DNA of 64,000 bases from Staphylococcus saccharolyticus (GTDB taxonomy: Bacteria > Bacillota > Bacilli > Staphylococcales > Staphylococcaceae): the NCBI RefSeq assembly GCF_900458815.1, contig NZ_UHDZ01000001.1, positions 1,054,001-1,118,000 on the forward strand. The letters run 5' to 3'. The notes under the pieces are model-generated. The model searched no databases. It worked only from the letters and a program-made list of their open reading frames with translations, and was not told the origin of the DNA. Of this stretch, positions 1 through 10,474 are shown piece by piece (position 1 is the stretch's first letter; the number at the start of each line of letters is the position of its first letter). Made by a program: the position numbers and the translations under genes.

Positions 1-1286
1 TTTTGCATTTTTAGGAATATTAAAGATTGGAGAATCGTAGGACCATTATTTGAAGAGTTTATGGAAAAGGCAGCCGTAGATAGGTTAGAAAATAGTGAGT
101 CTAAGGTGCTCATAACTAATAAAGCACTGTTATCACGTATTTCTACAGATAAGCTACCTAAATTAGAAACTATTGTTGTTGACAATAATGTTGATTTTAA
201 TAAAGAGATGAAAGATGCTAATGAAGCATTTAATATTGAATGGCTTGAACCTGATGATGGATTTATACTTCCGGTTCAACAGACCAGCCTAAAGGTGTAT
301 TACATGTTCAGCAGGCGATGCTACTACATTTCATTTCTGGTAAATATGTTTTAGATTTTAAAGAAAATGATGTCTACTGGTGTACAGCTGATCCGGGGTG
401 GGTTACTGGTACTTCTTATGGTATTTTTGCACCTTGGCTTAATGGTGTAACTAATTGTATAGCTGGTGGATGTTTTTCACTAGAACAGTGGTATAGTATG
501 ATTGAAGAATTTAAAGTGACGGTGTGGTACACTGCACCTACTGCCTTACGTATGTTGATGAGTGCAGGAGATGATATTGTAGAAAAATATGATTTATCTT
601 CAGTTCGCTCTATTCTTTCTATTGGGGAACCATTAAATCCAGAAGTTATCAAATGGGCCAAACATGTATACAATCAACGTGTACTTGACACTTGGTGGAT
701 GACTGAAACCGGTGGCCATATGATATAAAGGCAGCTATTATTGACAATGAAGGAAATGAACTTCCACTAATATAGAATGGGAAATTTAGCTATTAAGAAA
801 GGTTGGCCATCTATGATGAAAACAATCTGGAAGAATCCTGAGAAATATGACTCTTACTTTATAGGTAATTGGTACGTCTCGAGAGATTCAGCATATAAAG
901 ATGAAGATGGTTATTTTTGGTTTCAAGGTCGTGTGGATGATGTCATCATGACCGCTGGTGAAAGAGTTGGACCATTTGAGGTTGAATCTAAACTAGTTGA
1001 GCATAAAGCCGTAGCTGAAGCAGGTGTCATAGGAAAGCCAGACCCTGTTAGAGGGGAAATTATTAAAGCATTTGTATCATTAAGACAAGGTTATAAACCT
1101 ACAAATGAATTAGAAGAAGATATACGAAAGTTTATAAAAGAAGGTTTGTCTGCACACGCGGCGCCACGAGAAATTGAATTTAAAGATAAATTGCCAAAAA
1201 CACGTTCATGTAAAATTATGAGACGTGTTCTTAAAGCATGGGAACTTGATTTAGATGCAGGCGATTTAAGTACAATGGAAGATTAA
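1..1286 (+). pseudogene. acsA: Acetyl-CoA synthetase (AMP-forming), 3' part, multiply broken
   Basis: Remnant of an acetate:CoA ligase, which activates acetate to acetyl-CoA through acetyl-AMP. Translation in pieces gives recognisable ANL-superfamily segments: the region before the A3 loop (61-270), SGSTDQPKGV at about 276-305, the WWMTETGGH motif near 690-720, and the C-terminal domain (777-1286) with GRVDDVIMTAGERVGP and the region around the catalytic lysine. At least four lesions are visible. A frame change lies near 34. About 10 nt are lost near 272, removing the residues before SGST. Roughly 50 nt or more are lost plus a frame change near 722, just after TETGGH. A further 1-nt shift lies near 770. 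The A3 loop also reads TDQ where TGQ or TGK is usual. The gene runs off the left edge. Family length is about 570 residues. Identity is confident, and it is clearly non-functional. Confidence 0.9.
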
Positions 1287-1677
1287 ATGTGATAAAGAGG
1301 GAAACGATTAAATTTTAATATCAGCTGACACTTGTATTAATGATATATTTTTGTGTGGTTAGTCACTTTAAATTAAAGATAATTATAGAATAGGCAAATT
1401 CAATGAGTATGTAAACAATTGAAGACCTTTTTGGACTTATCATTAGAATTTGTCTGTTTTATTATTAAGTCTAAAAAGGCGATAAATGATGTTGTAAAAT
1501 AGTAGTGGCTACTATTAAAAGAAAAATGATTCATTAGATGAAAGCAACTATAAATAACGAACATTAAATGTATAAAAAAGAAAATCATTCGACATTTCAT
1601 TATGAGTCAGTTATTATAGTGCTTATAAGATGATATACATAATTATAATTTTGTAAAATTTTAAGGGGTTGAATATT
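1287..1677. other. Intergenic region between acsA remnant and fhs, with one hairpin
   Basis: About 390 bases with no supportable gene. A 14-bp inverted repeat (1426-1439 with 1466-1479, one G-T pair, 26-nt loop) could form a stable hairpin, but no T-tract follows it. The fhs promoter must lie in the right half, but I could not choose a convincing -35/-10 pair. I saw no tetrahydrofolate riboswitch consensus. Confidence 0.5.
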
Positions 1678-3345
1678 TTGGAGCATTTATCGGACTTAGA
1701 CATAGCAAATCAATCAGAACTTAAACCAATTGGAGATATTGCGAAGAAGGCAGGAATAACTGCTGATGCGCTTGAACAATATGGCCATTATAAAGCTAAA
1801 ATTGATATTAATAAAATTCAGCAGAAAGATAGTAAAGGACAAGTTGTATTAGTCACAGCAATTAGCCCAACTCCTGCTGGTGAGGGTAAATCTACAGTAA
1901 CAGTTGGTTTATCAGATGCTTTTAATGCCTTAAATAAAAATGTCATGGTAGCTTTACGTGAACCTGCTTTAGGACCTACTTTTGGTATTAAAGGTGGGGC
2001 AACAGGTGGAGGATATGCACAAGTACTTCCAATGGAAGATATTAATCTACATTTTAATGGAGATTTTCATGCAATTACAACTGCGAATAATGCACTTTCT
2101 GCTTTTATTGATAATCATTTACATCATGGAAATGAACTAGGTATTGATCAACGAAGAATTGAATGGAAGCGCGTACTAGATATGAATGACCGAGCATTAC
2201 GTTATGTCAATGTGGGTTTGGGTGGACCAACTAATGGTGTACCAAGAGAAGATGGTTTTAATATAACTGTTGCTTCAGAGATTATGGCAATTTTGTGTTT
2301 GAGTCGCGATATTAAAGATTTAAAAGATAAAATTAGTCGTATCACTATTGGTTACACTAGAGATCGTAAGCCTGTGACGGTAGCTGACTTAAAAGTTGAC
2401 GGTGCTTTAGCAATGATACTTAAAGATGCGATTAAACCCAATTTAGTTCAAACTATTGAAGGGACTCCAGCACTTGTTCATGGTGGTCCATTTGCTAACA
2501 TTGCACATGGATGTAATTCAATATTAGCGACTGAAACAGCTAGGAATTTAGCTGATATTGTTGTAACTGAAGCAGGGTTTGGTTCAGATTTAGGTGCTGA
2601 AAAGTTTATTAATATTAAATCTCGTGAAGCTGGTTTTGAACCTTCTGCAGTTGTGGTTGTAGCTACAATTCGTGCACTTAAAATACATGGTGGAGTTGCT
2701 CAAGAAAACCTTAAAGAAGAAAATGTAGAAGCGGTTAAATCAGGAATTGTTAATTTAGAACGTCATGTTAACAATGTTAGAAAGTACGGACTAGAGCCTG
2801 TAGTTGCACTAAATGCATTCGTTCATGACAGTGTTGCTGAAACAGAATGTGTGAAACAATGGGCAAAAGAAAATGAGGTACGTATTGCGCTTACAGAGGT
2901 TTGGGAAAAAGGTGGCGCAGGTGGTATTGATTTAGCAAATCAAGTTTTAGAAGTGATGGATCAACCACAATCATTTAAACATTTATATGATTTAAATCAA
3001 TCTTTAGAGTTTAAGATTGAGACGATTGTTAGGGAGATTTATGGCGGTTCTAAAGTTACATTTAGTAGTAAAGCAAAAAAACAACTTCAACAGTTTAAAG
3101 AAAATGGTTGGGATAATTATCCAGTTTGTATGGCTAAAACTCAATATTCATTTACTGACGATCAAACAGTTTTAGGAGCGCCAACAGGTTTTGAAATAAC
3201 GATTAGAGAGCTCGAAGCTAAAACAGGTGCTGGATTTGTTGTAGCATTAACTGGTGCTATAATGACGATGCCCGGTTTACCTAAACAGCCAGCTGCACTT
3301 AATATGGATGTTACAGATGATGGACATGCTATAGGGTTATTCTAA
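1678..3345 (+). CDS. fhs: Formate--tetrahydrofolate ligase
   Basis: Makes 10-formyl-THF from formate, THF and ATP in the cytoplasmic one-carbon pathway feeding purines and initiator formyl-Met. The 555-residue protein matches the usual family length. It has the nucleotide-binding loop [10 protein letters not shown] near residue 65, followed by [21 protein letters not shown]. The start is TTG at 1678, nine bases after AAGGGG (1663-1668), and gives [12 protein letters not shown], like other staphylococcal Fhs. An earlier TTG at 1669 touches the Shine-Dalgarno and is unlikely. The gene stands alone after the dead acsA. Because glycine/serine supply one-carbon units through GlyA, this salvage enzyme may carry more weight in a strain whose serA is broken (inference). 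Confidence 0.95.
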   Translation: MEHLSDLDIANQSELKPIGDIAKKAGITADALEQYGHYKAKIDINKIQQKDSKGQVVLVTAISPTPAGEGKSTVTVGLSDAFNALNKNVMVALREPALGPTFGIKGGATGGGYAQVLPMEDINLHFNGDFHAITTANNALSAFIDNHLHHGNELGIDQRRIEWKRVLDMNDRALRYVNVGLGGPTNGVPREDGFNITVASEIMAILCLSRDIKDLKDKISRITIGYTRDRKPVTVADLKVDGALAMILKDAIKPNLVQTIEGTPALVHGGPFANIAHGCNSILATETARNLADIVVTEAGFGSDLGAEKFINIKSREAGFEPSAVVVVATIRALKIHGGVAQENLKEENVEAVKSGIVNLERHVNNVRKYGLEPVVALNAFVHDSVAETECVKQWAKENEVRIALTEVWEKGGAGGIDLANQVLEVMDQPQSFKHLYDLNQSLEFKIETIVREIYGGSKVTFSSKAKKQLQQFKENGWDNYPVCMAKTQYSFTDDQTVLGAPTGFEITIRELEAKTGAGFVVALTGAIMTMPGLPKQPAALNMDVTDDGHAIGLF

Positions 3346-3361
3346 TTATAATAAGTTATAT

Positions 3362-3562
3362 GAGTCAGTGAGAATTTATTCTAAATTCATAACTTCGCCT
3401 CGAATCCCAATTTGCATTTTCCGTAGATTCTCTTTATAAGAATCATTGTGTTGGAGCACCAACATAAACTTATAAAAACGTTTTTTATAAGCATATTTTC
3501 AATTCAGTCATTGACTGCTAATACGTAAAAAACGCCTGTGACAATGATTGGTGTCGCAGGTT
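3362..3562 (+). repeat. STAR-like staphylococcal intergenic repeat, copy A
   Basis: Non-coding, between fhs and the converging glycosyltransferase gene. It contains the block TTTTCAATTCAGTC (3496-3509), GACTGC about 3 bases later, then ACAATGATTG (3541-3550). The same blocks recur in order in copies B and C, and in part in copy D. Upstream lies TGTGTTGGAGCACC (about 3447-3460), close to the STAR core TNTGTTGNGGCCC as I recall it from S. aureus. The similarity between copies is seen directly. The STAR relationship is from memory. Confidence 0.65.
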
Positions 3563-3591
3563 TACTTATATACTTATTTGATATAAGTTGT

Positions 3592-4497
3592 TTAATGCGG
3601 AGGATGAGTGAGTAAGTGAGATTTAATTCGATACTTTTTCGCTTTACTAAATTGTTTTTTAGAAATTTTACCCTCAACTAACATGCGTTTTAAGACATAA
3701 TGCTGTCGATGAATACTGTATTGCAAAGCTTCTTCACTTTTTAAATTTCCTTCATTATCGTATGGTGTATATCCATATGGACTTTGAAGTAAACCAACAA
3801 GGTAGGCAGATTGCGCAATGTTAAGCTCTTTAGTTGATATGCCAAATAAACTATATGATGCTGATGAAATGCCTGTAATATTGGCACCATTATAATCATG
3901 TCCAAATGGGACAATATTGAGATAAGTATAAATGATCTCTTTTTTAGACAATAACTTTTCGACTCTCATAGCTAAAATAATTTCATTTGCTTTTCGACTG
4001 TAAGTTTTTTTATTAGTTAATACTTGGTTTTTGATTAACTGCTGTGTGATGGTACTACCACCGGAGGTTTCGTTAGTGTTTAATACATCTTGAAACATTG
4101 CTCTTAACAGTGCTTTAGGTAGTATTCCGTTATGTTTAAAAAATAACGTATCCTCTGAAGAAGTAAGTGCATCAATGATATTTGGATTAACGAGTTTTGG
4201 TCCTACAATTAGAGTGTTTTGTGAATGATCATATTCATTTAGAATATGACTACTTTGATGATTAATTAACTCATCACCAGGTATGTGAAGTACTTTATGT
4301 TTTAATTCATTGTCGCTAATGGACGATGCTTCGGAAGTTAAATGGCGGAAGTATAAGACTAATGCTAAGAGTAAGACAATGACTATTGCCACTAGGACGA
4401 GAAAGATGCTAACGCAAAGGTGTTTTATCTTTTTATAAATACGTTCGAATCGCATGTATTTATCTGAAGTTTGATGAATACTCTCATAATCTTGCAT
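3592..4497 (-). CDS. sgtA: Monofunctional peptidoglycan glycosyltransferase (GT51)
   Basis: Polymerises lipid II into glycan strands on the outer membrane face and has no transpeptidase domain. There is a cytoplasmic N-terminus, one membrane segment at about residues 27-50, then a GT51 domain. Visible motifs are SSEDTLFFKHNG (catalytic Glu115), GGSTITQQLIKN, SRKANEI (second catalytic Glu172) and KKEIIYTYLNIVPFG. Length is 301 residues. The start follows GGAGG at normal spacing. Staphylococci carry two such enzymes, SgtA and Mgt/SgtB. The position between fhs and tyrS fits SgtA from memory, so the symbol is less certain than the function. The gene is divergent from the tyrS T-box. Confidence 0.85.
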   Translation of the reverse strand: MQDYESIHQTSDKYMRFERIYKKIKHLCVSIFLVLVAIVIVLLLALVLYFRHLTSEASSISDNELKHKVLHIPGDELINHQSSHILNEYDHSQNTLIVGPKLVNPNIIDALTSSEDTLFFKHNGILPKALLRAMFQDVLNTNETSGGSTITQQLIKNQVLTNKKTYSRKANEIILAMRVEKLLSKKEIIYTYLNIVPFGHDYNGANITGISSASYSLFGISTKELNIAQSAYLVGLLQSPYGYTPYDNEGNLKSEEALQYSIHRQHYVLKRMLVEGKISKKQFSKAKKYRIKSHLLTHPPH

Positions 4498-4541
4498 TAT
4501 ATACCTCCTAATTTAAGATATAGTATACCATATTTGTAAAG

Positions 4542-4571
4542 TTGACTTTTAAAGTAATGTTAATTATAATT
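4542..4571 (+). promoter_or_regulatory. Promoter of the tyrS T-box leader
   Basis: TTGACT (4542-4547), 18-nt spacer, TATAAT (4566-4571). It is placed to start transcription a few bases later, just ahead of the T-box leader. Confidence 0.7.
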
Positions 4572-4589
4572 AAATTCAATTCGATATGC

Positions 4590-4812
4590 TTTGAATACGA
4601 GGAGAAGTAACATTGAAGTATACTTTCAGAGAACTAGTGGTTGCTGAGAACTAGTAGTTACTTTGTGTGAATACACCTTTTTACAGTTATTCAACGTTTC
4701 ATTAATGAACGTTTCATTAATAAAGTAATCTAAGAGTGTTAAACTCTTATTCAAGTATGGTGGTACCGTGCACTTGCGCCCTTACGTATACAACTGTAAG
4801 GGTGTTTTTATT
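4590..4812 (+). promoter_or_regulatory. T-box leader of tyrS
   Basis: tRNA-sensing transcription attenuator. The antiterminator core ATGGTGGTACCGTG (4757-4770) is followed by a terminator hairpin CCCTTAC...GTAAGGG (about 4779-4802) and a T-rich tail (4804-4812). Upstream is a long structured Stem I region beginning with a GAGAAGTAACATTGAAGTA block. A candidate specifier codon is TAC at 4672-4674 in GTGTGAATACACC, which would match tRNA-Tyr. The T-box call is certain; the exact specifier position is inferred. Uncharged tRNA-Tyr should stabilise the antiterminator and raise tyrS expression. Confidence 0.93.
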
Positions 4813-4924
4813 TGCTTTTATAATTTCTTTGAGAAATAAATATAGGTAAATATATTAATTTATTTCGCTATCGAAGACTTATTTTTCAAAAATGAGAAAA
4901 TTTAAAATTTTGAGGAGGATATAA

Positions 4925-6190
<1,266 letters not shown>

Positions 6191-6249
6191 ATAAATGAGT
6201 ATAAACATTAATTCTGTGGATTAATTTCTTTGCTGGGTTATAATTAAAA

Positions 6250-6323
6250 TAAGCCAACCAATGAGAGATGTAGATAGTAACGCTTAATGCGAATATGAGT
6301 TTACATCATCATTGGTTGGCTTA
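6250..6323. terminator. Long hairpin between converging tyrS and htrA
   Basis: Perfect 15-bp inverted repeat: TAAGCCAACCAATGA (6250-6264) and its complement (6309-6323). An inner GATGTA/TACATC pairing (6267-6272 with 6302-6307) extends it. It lies between two converging genes and probably ends transcription from both sides, although neither side has a long T-tract. Confidence 0.6.
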
Positions 6324-6355
6324 TTAGTCTTTATTGTTGAGATTAAGTGCTTATT

Positions 6356-7600
6356 TTATTGTGCAAATTGACTTTGAGATTGGGTTGGTTGAGATGAACT
6401 TGTTTGCTTTTTAAGTTTAACATCTAGTTTTTTTGTTTTGCCATCCCTTATTACTGTGATTGTTACCGATTCGCCAGGTTTTTTATTTTCATAAAGATAA
6501 GATCTTAAATCCGTATCTTCTTTTACTGTCTTACCATCTATTTCAGTAATAATATCGCCTTTTTTAATAGGGTTTCCATTATCTACTTTTGCTACATAAA
6601 CACCTGAATCTTTTGAAGTGTGTAGCTCTTTGCGATATGTCTCTGGTATATCATTTAAATTAATAAGACCAATTCCTATTGAAGGGCGATCTATTTTACC
6701 ATGTTTGACAAGTTGTTCAATAGTAACTTTCACTTCATTACTGGGAATTGAAAAACCAATGCCTTCTACTTGTTCAGAAGCAATTTTCATAGAGTTAATA
6801 CCAACAAGATTACCATTAATATCAACAAGTGCACCACCTGAGTTACCTGGGTTAATAGCAGCATCTGTTTGTAAAACATTTACTTTTGTATTACCCGCAG
6901 ACATGTTAGCATCAATCGTACGTTCACTAGCAGAGATAATTCCTGAAGTAACTGAATTCGCAAATTCTAAACCTAGAGGATTACCCATAGCAAAGACGCT
7001 ATCACCAGTTTGAACTTTAGATGAATTCGCAAATTTAATTGATTTAATACCTTTAGTATTGTCTATTTTAAGTACTGCGATGTCTGTTAAAGCATCTTTA
7101 CCAATTAGTTTAGCCTTTACTTGCTTAGAATTATGTAATTGCACCTTTATTTCAGAGGCACCATCTACCACATGATTATTGGTTACAATATAGGCTGAAC
7201 CGTTACTAATTCGATAAATGACTCCTGAACCTATACCAGCTTTTTCAGGTTTAGAAGATTTTCCTTTTAATAAATCATCTAAATTCGAAGATTTTTGCAT
7301 GTTGATGACTCCAACAATAGCAGGTGACACATCTTTAATCATGTCATGTACTGATTTATACTTATCACTTTTACCATCTAATTGATTGCCACCCTTACTA
7401 TTAGATACTTCTTGTACAGAAGCACCGTCGTTATTGAGTAATGTATGGTTAAGAACTTTACCAATACCTAAGACGAGAAGTGCACCAACAATTCCAGCAA
7501 TTAGTGCGACGAGTATAGTTTTGAACCAAGGAAACCTTGGTTTTTTATGTAGAAAAGATCGTTGATGATTGTCATATACCTGTTGATTGTGTTCTGACAT
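6356..7600 (-). CDS. htrA: HtrA-like surface serine protease (S1C) with PDZ domain
   Basis: Membrane-anchored quality-control protease. It has a cytoplasmic N-terminus of about 26 residues, one membrane segment at about 27-48, and an extracellular linker. The trypsin-like domain carries His143 (TNNHVVDGA), Asp173 (LTDIAVLKI) and Ser254 (NPGNSGGAL). A PDZ domain follows (about 305-395), and the tail is rich in Gln and Ser. The 414 residues are typical for staphylococcal HtrA1. The start follows GGAGGTTAAAT. The catalytic triad is complete, so the enzyme should be active. The numeral (htrA1 versus htrA2) is not decided by the sequence. Confidence 0.93.
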   Translation of the reverse strand: MSEHNQQVYDNHQRSFLHKKPRFPWFKTILVALIAGIVGALLVLGIGKVLNHTLLNNDGASVQEVSNSKGGNQLDGKSDKYKSVHDMIKDVSPAIVGVINMQKSSNLDDLLKGKSSKPEKAGIGSGVIYRISNGSAYIVTNNHVVDGASEIKVQLHNSKQVKAKLIGKDALTDIAVLKIDNTKGIKSIKFANSSKVQTGDSVFAMGNPLGLEFANSVTSGIISASERTIDANMSAGNTKVNVLQTDAAINPGNSGGALVDINGNLVGINSMKIASEQVEGIGFSIPSNEVKVTIEQLVKHGKIDRPSIGIGLINLNDIPETYRKELHTSKDSGVYVAKVDNGNPIKKGDIITEIDGKTVKEDTDLRSYLYENKKPGESVTITVIRDGKTKKLDVKLKKQTSSSQPTQSQSQFAQ

Positions 7601-8037
7601 ATTTAACCTCCAAAATATATTCTCTTAAATATAATTATGTTAGTTTTTGATAAAATTTGCTAGTAAATCACTATCAGACTTTAGACGTAGATAACGGCTA
7701 AGGATAATCTGACTAATTGTGAGAATGTGACTTTTATAATAAAAATTATCATATAATTAATAAATTCATGTATTTACTGATTATATCAAATTTCTGGTCA
7801 ATCATAAAATTTTTAGTTATAGACTTTATTAGGTAGGTAAACAGTATTGCTAATAAAAAATGAGTTGAGTTTTAACAAAGAGTATTAGGAAGGCTAAAGT
7901 AATAATTTTATAGACGAAACACTCAGATTAATGTCGTGATATCAAAAATTTTGACGTGTAAAAGTAGAATTGTATTGTTCTATGAAATTGATAGTGATAA
8001 AATCGTTATGGTTATAAAAAAATAAGCAGGTGACATT
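7601..8037. other. Intergenic region, divergent htrA / acyltransferase promoters
   Basis: 437 bases, very AT-rich. It must hold the promoters of both divergent genes. A possible acyltransferase promoter is TTGATA (7988-7993) with a TATAAA-like box near 8013, but the spacing is long. No gene, RNA family or repeat was recognised. Confidence 0.4.
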
Positions 8038-8661
8038 ATGTATAGTTTTATAAGTAAAATATTAGACGTTATACTTATCAAAATGTCTAAATCATTATAC
8101 GTGATTGGAAAAGAGAATATTCCTAAAAATAGTAAATATGTTGTGACTTGTACTCATGAAAGTTATAACGAAGTGATAATGTTAGGTATGGCTTTACTGC
8201 CCAATCAAATTCATTATATGGCAAAAAAAGAATTATTTAGTAATAAGTGGGCAGGAAAATTTCTCACTTTTTTAAATGCCTTTCCTGTGGATAGGGAAAA
8301 TCCAGGTCCAAGTACTTTAAAAAGACCTGTTAGTTTACTAAAAGAACATAAAACAGTAGGTATTTTCCCAACTGGTCACCGTACATCAGTTGAAGGCGCA
8401 CCACTAAAACGTGGAGCAGCAACTATCGCAATGTTGGGCAAAGCTCCGATTTTACCTGCAGCTTATGTTGGTCCTACAAAAATTCATGGTTTAATTACCG
8501 GTCAAGCTTTGATTAAAATAGGCGAACCTATTGAAATGAGTGATATTCCTAAAGATTTAAAGCGAAACGAGAAAGTTGAGTATCTTACAAAAGAAATAGA
8601 ACGACGTACAGCTCAATTACAAAAAGATCTTAATAAAATCTCAGAACATTTATACAACTAA
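8038..8661 (+). CDS. 1-acyl-sn-glycerol-3-phosphate acyltransferase family protein
   Basis: PlsC/LPLAT-fold acyltransferase, presumably acting in phospholipid or glycolipid acylation at the inner membrane face. 207 residues. Visible blocks are VTCTHESYNEV (motif I), FPVDRENPGPSTLK (motif II), IFPTGHRTSVEGAPLKRGA (motif III) and APILPAAYVGP (motif IV). Motif I reads His40-x4-Glu45, where the canonical motif is HX4D, and motif III has PTGHR in place of PEGTR. The fold is recognisable but the exact substrate is not. The start follows GCAGGTGAC. It is transcribed alone, with a terminator downstream. Confidence 0.8.
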   Translation: MYSFISKILDVILIKMSKSLYVIGKENIPKNSKYVVTCTHESYNEVIMLGMALLPNQIHYMAKKELFSNKWAGKFLTFLNAFPVDRENPGPSTLKRPVSLLKEHKTVGIFPTGHRTSVEGAPLKRGAATIAMLGKAPILPAAYVGPTKIHGLITGQALIKIGEPIEMSDIPKDLKRNEKVEYLTKEIERRTAQLQKDLNKISEHLYN

Positions 8662-8675
8662 GTGAATTGATTAGG

Positions 8676-8723
8676 GAACGTCATACCAAAAATGAAAAAT
8701 ATAGTATGTACGTTCTTTAATTT
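8676..8723 (+). terminator. Terminator after the acyltransferase gene
   Basis: GAACGTCATAC (8676-8686) pairs with GTATGTACGTTC (8704-8715), with one bulge, followed by a T-rich tail. Confidence 0.65.
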
Positions 8724-8734
8724 TAGCCACATAA

Positions 8735-8748
8735 ATTAAGCGTTTACA
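8735..8748 (-). promoter_or_regulatory. Candidate cre (CcpA) site upstream of nagE
   Basis: Read on the minus strand this is TGTAAACGCTTAAT, 12 of 14 matches to TGWAARCGYTWWCA. It lies about 155 bases before a PTS sugar permease gene, a sensible CcpA target. Confidence 0.4.
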
Positions 8749-8903
8749 TGCAAAAGACATGAACTCACGAAATAGTTGAATTTTATCATAATTAGAAGGT
8801 CAATTAACTCATGTTTTATGGTAAATTAATTAGTTTTACATGGATACTTAATTATAATGTGAGATTGATGTAAACTTTAAATTTTCTTCGAGGGATGATG
8901 TTA

Positions 8904-10379
8904 ATGTACAAATTTTTTCAAAATTTAGGTAGATCTTTAATGTTACCTGTTGCAGTTTTACCTGCTGCAGCAATTATAGTGGGAATAGGACATGTACTTG
9001 ATGCGTTGTCCATTTTACCTCAAGTTGCAATGTTCTTTACTAGTGTAGGTACGGCAATCTTGGATCAATTAGGTATTTTATTTGCAATTGGTGTTGCGAT
9101 AGGTATGGCTAAGAAAAATAATGGTGCAGTCGCATTAGCAGCTGCGTTAGGATTTTTTATTGTGACAGTTGTTTTGTCTCCTGTTAAACTAGCTCCATTA
9201 CTACAGATTAAAGAGTCAAAAGTGAATGTAGCATTTGAACAAATGAACAATGGCAACGTGTTTGTGGGCATTTTAATTGGTCTTATTGCTGCTTATTGTT
9301 ATAACAAATTTAGTGAAACAGAATTACCAATGGCATTATCATTTTTTAGTGGTAAACGTTTAGTACCTATCATGACAGCATTCTTTTGTACATTCCTAGC
9401 TATTATTCTGTTATTTGTTTGGCCACCTGTATTTAATGGAATAGTAACTTTTGGTAAGTGGATAGTAGGTATGGGACCATTCGGAGCATTATTATATGGT
9501 TTCTTTAATAGATTATTAATACCAACTGGGTTGCATCATGCTCTGAATAATGTATTTTGGTTTGATACAGCAGGAATAAATGATATAGGTAAGTTCCAAA
9601 GTTGTAAAGATGCGATTAAAGGTATTACAGGTAGATATCAAGCAGGTTTTTTCCCTGTGATGATGTTTGGTATACCAGCTGCAGCTTTAGCGATGTATCA
9701 TACTGCTAAAACGAGTCAAAAGAAACAGGTGTATGCATGGTTCTTAGCAAGTTCTATCTCAGCCTTCTTTGTGGGTGTTACTGAACCTATAGAATTTGCC
9801 TTTATGTTTGTTGCACCAATATTATTCGTTATTCATGCTGCTCTAACAGGGCTATCATTATTTATTGCCGCAGTATTCCATTGGACAGCAGGCTTCTCAT
9901 TTAGTGCAGGACTCATTGATTTTACTTTATCTCTTGTTAATCCAGTGTCAAATCAACCGTGGATGTTACTCGTTCAAGGCGTCGTCTTCTTTGTGCTTTA
10001 TTATGTTATATTTAGAATGGTTATCAGAATCTTCAATTTAAGTACGATTGGTCGCGGAGATAACGAACTACAGGATCCAACCGGTAACACTACTACTGAA
10101 AATAATACGAATCATCATTCATCTTCCAAAGGTAAATATTATCAAACAGCTACACAAATTTTAGAAGGTTTAGGTGGTTCTAAAAATATTAATAGCTTAA
10201 CAAATTGTGCGACACGGCTTCGCATGGAACTCAAAGACAATTCAATCATTAATGAACAGAAAATCAAAAATGCTGGTGCTATTGGTATTACAAAAAATGG
10301 TAAACATTCTACACAAGTCATTATTGGCACTCATGTTCAACAAGTTGCAGATGAAATTGAAAAACAAATGAATAATTAG
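8904..10379 (+). CDS. nagE: PTS EIICB permease, N-acetylglucosamine/glucose type
   Basis: Membrane sugar permease-phosphotransferase fed by HPr and EIIA, most likely for N-acetylglucosamine. 491 residues. An EIIC domain with about ten membrane segments (residues 1-380) contains LHHALNNVFWF and GVTEPIEFAFMF. A Ser/Asn-rich linker (about 390-410) leads to an EIIB domain whose phospho-cysteine is Cys435 in TNCATRLR. No EIIA domain is fused, so it depends on a separate EIIA. The start is ATG 8904, eight bases after CGAGGGA. The upstream ATGs at 8895/8898 overlap the ribosome site. Glucose specificity (PtsG) is the alternative reading. Confidence 0.88.
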   Translation: MYKFFQNLGRSLMLPVAVLPAAAIIVGIGHVLDALSILPQVAMFFTSVGTAILDQLGILFAIGVAIGMAKKNNGAVALAAALGFFIVTVVLSPVKLAPLLQIKESKVNVAFEQMNNGNVFVGILIGLIAAYCYNKFSETELPMALSFFSGKRLVPIMTAFFCTFLAIILLFVWPPVFNGIVTFGKWIVGMGPFGALLYGFFNRLLIPTGLHHALNNVFWFDTAGINDIGKFQSCKDAIKGITGRYQAGFFPVMMFGIPAAALAMYHTAKTSQKKQVYAWFLASSISAFFVGVTEPIEFAFMFVAPILFVIHAALTGLSLFIAAVFHWTAGFSFSAGLIDFTLSLVNPVSNQPWMLLVQGVVFFVLYYVIFRMVIRIFNLSTIGRGDNELQDPTGNTTTENNTNHHSSSKGKYYQTATQILEGLGGSKNINSLTNCATRLRMELKDNSIINEQKIKNAGAIGITKNGKHSTQVIIGTHVQQVADEIEKQMNN

Positions 10380-10384
10380 AGAGA

Positions 10385-10418
10385 AAAGGGCATACTCATG
10401 ATGAGTTTGCCCTTTTTT
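10385..10418 (+). terminator. Terminator after nagE
   Basis: AAAGGGCATACTCAT (10385-10399) pairs with ATGAGTTTGCCCTTT (10401-10415) with one mismatch, followed by a T-tract. Confidence 0.85.
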
Positions 10419-10474
10419 GATGAAACATGTAATATAAATTGTAACAGAATTTTCTGAAAGGAAAGAGGTAAGGC

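Noticed and set aside
1297..1310. cre-like GGGAAACGATTAAA between acsA and fhs
   Set aside because: Only about 10 of 14 positions fit and there is no supporting promoter.
1400..1600. 66-codon reading frame on the minus strand in the fhs upstream gap
   Set aside because: Low-complexity AT-rich composition, no family resemblance, and it runs through the inverted repeat.
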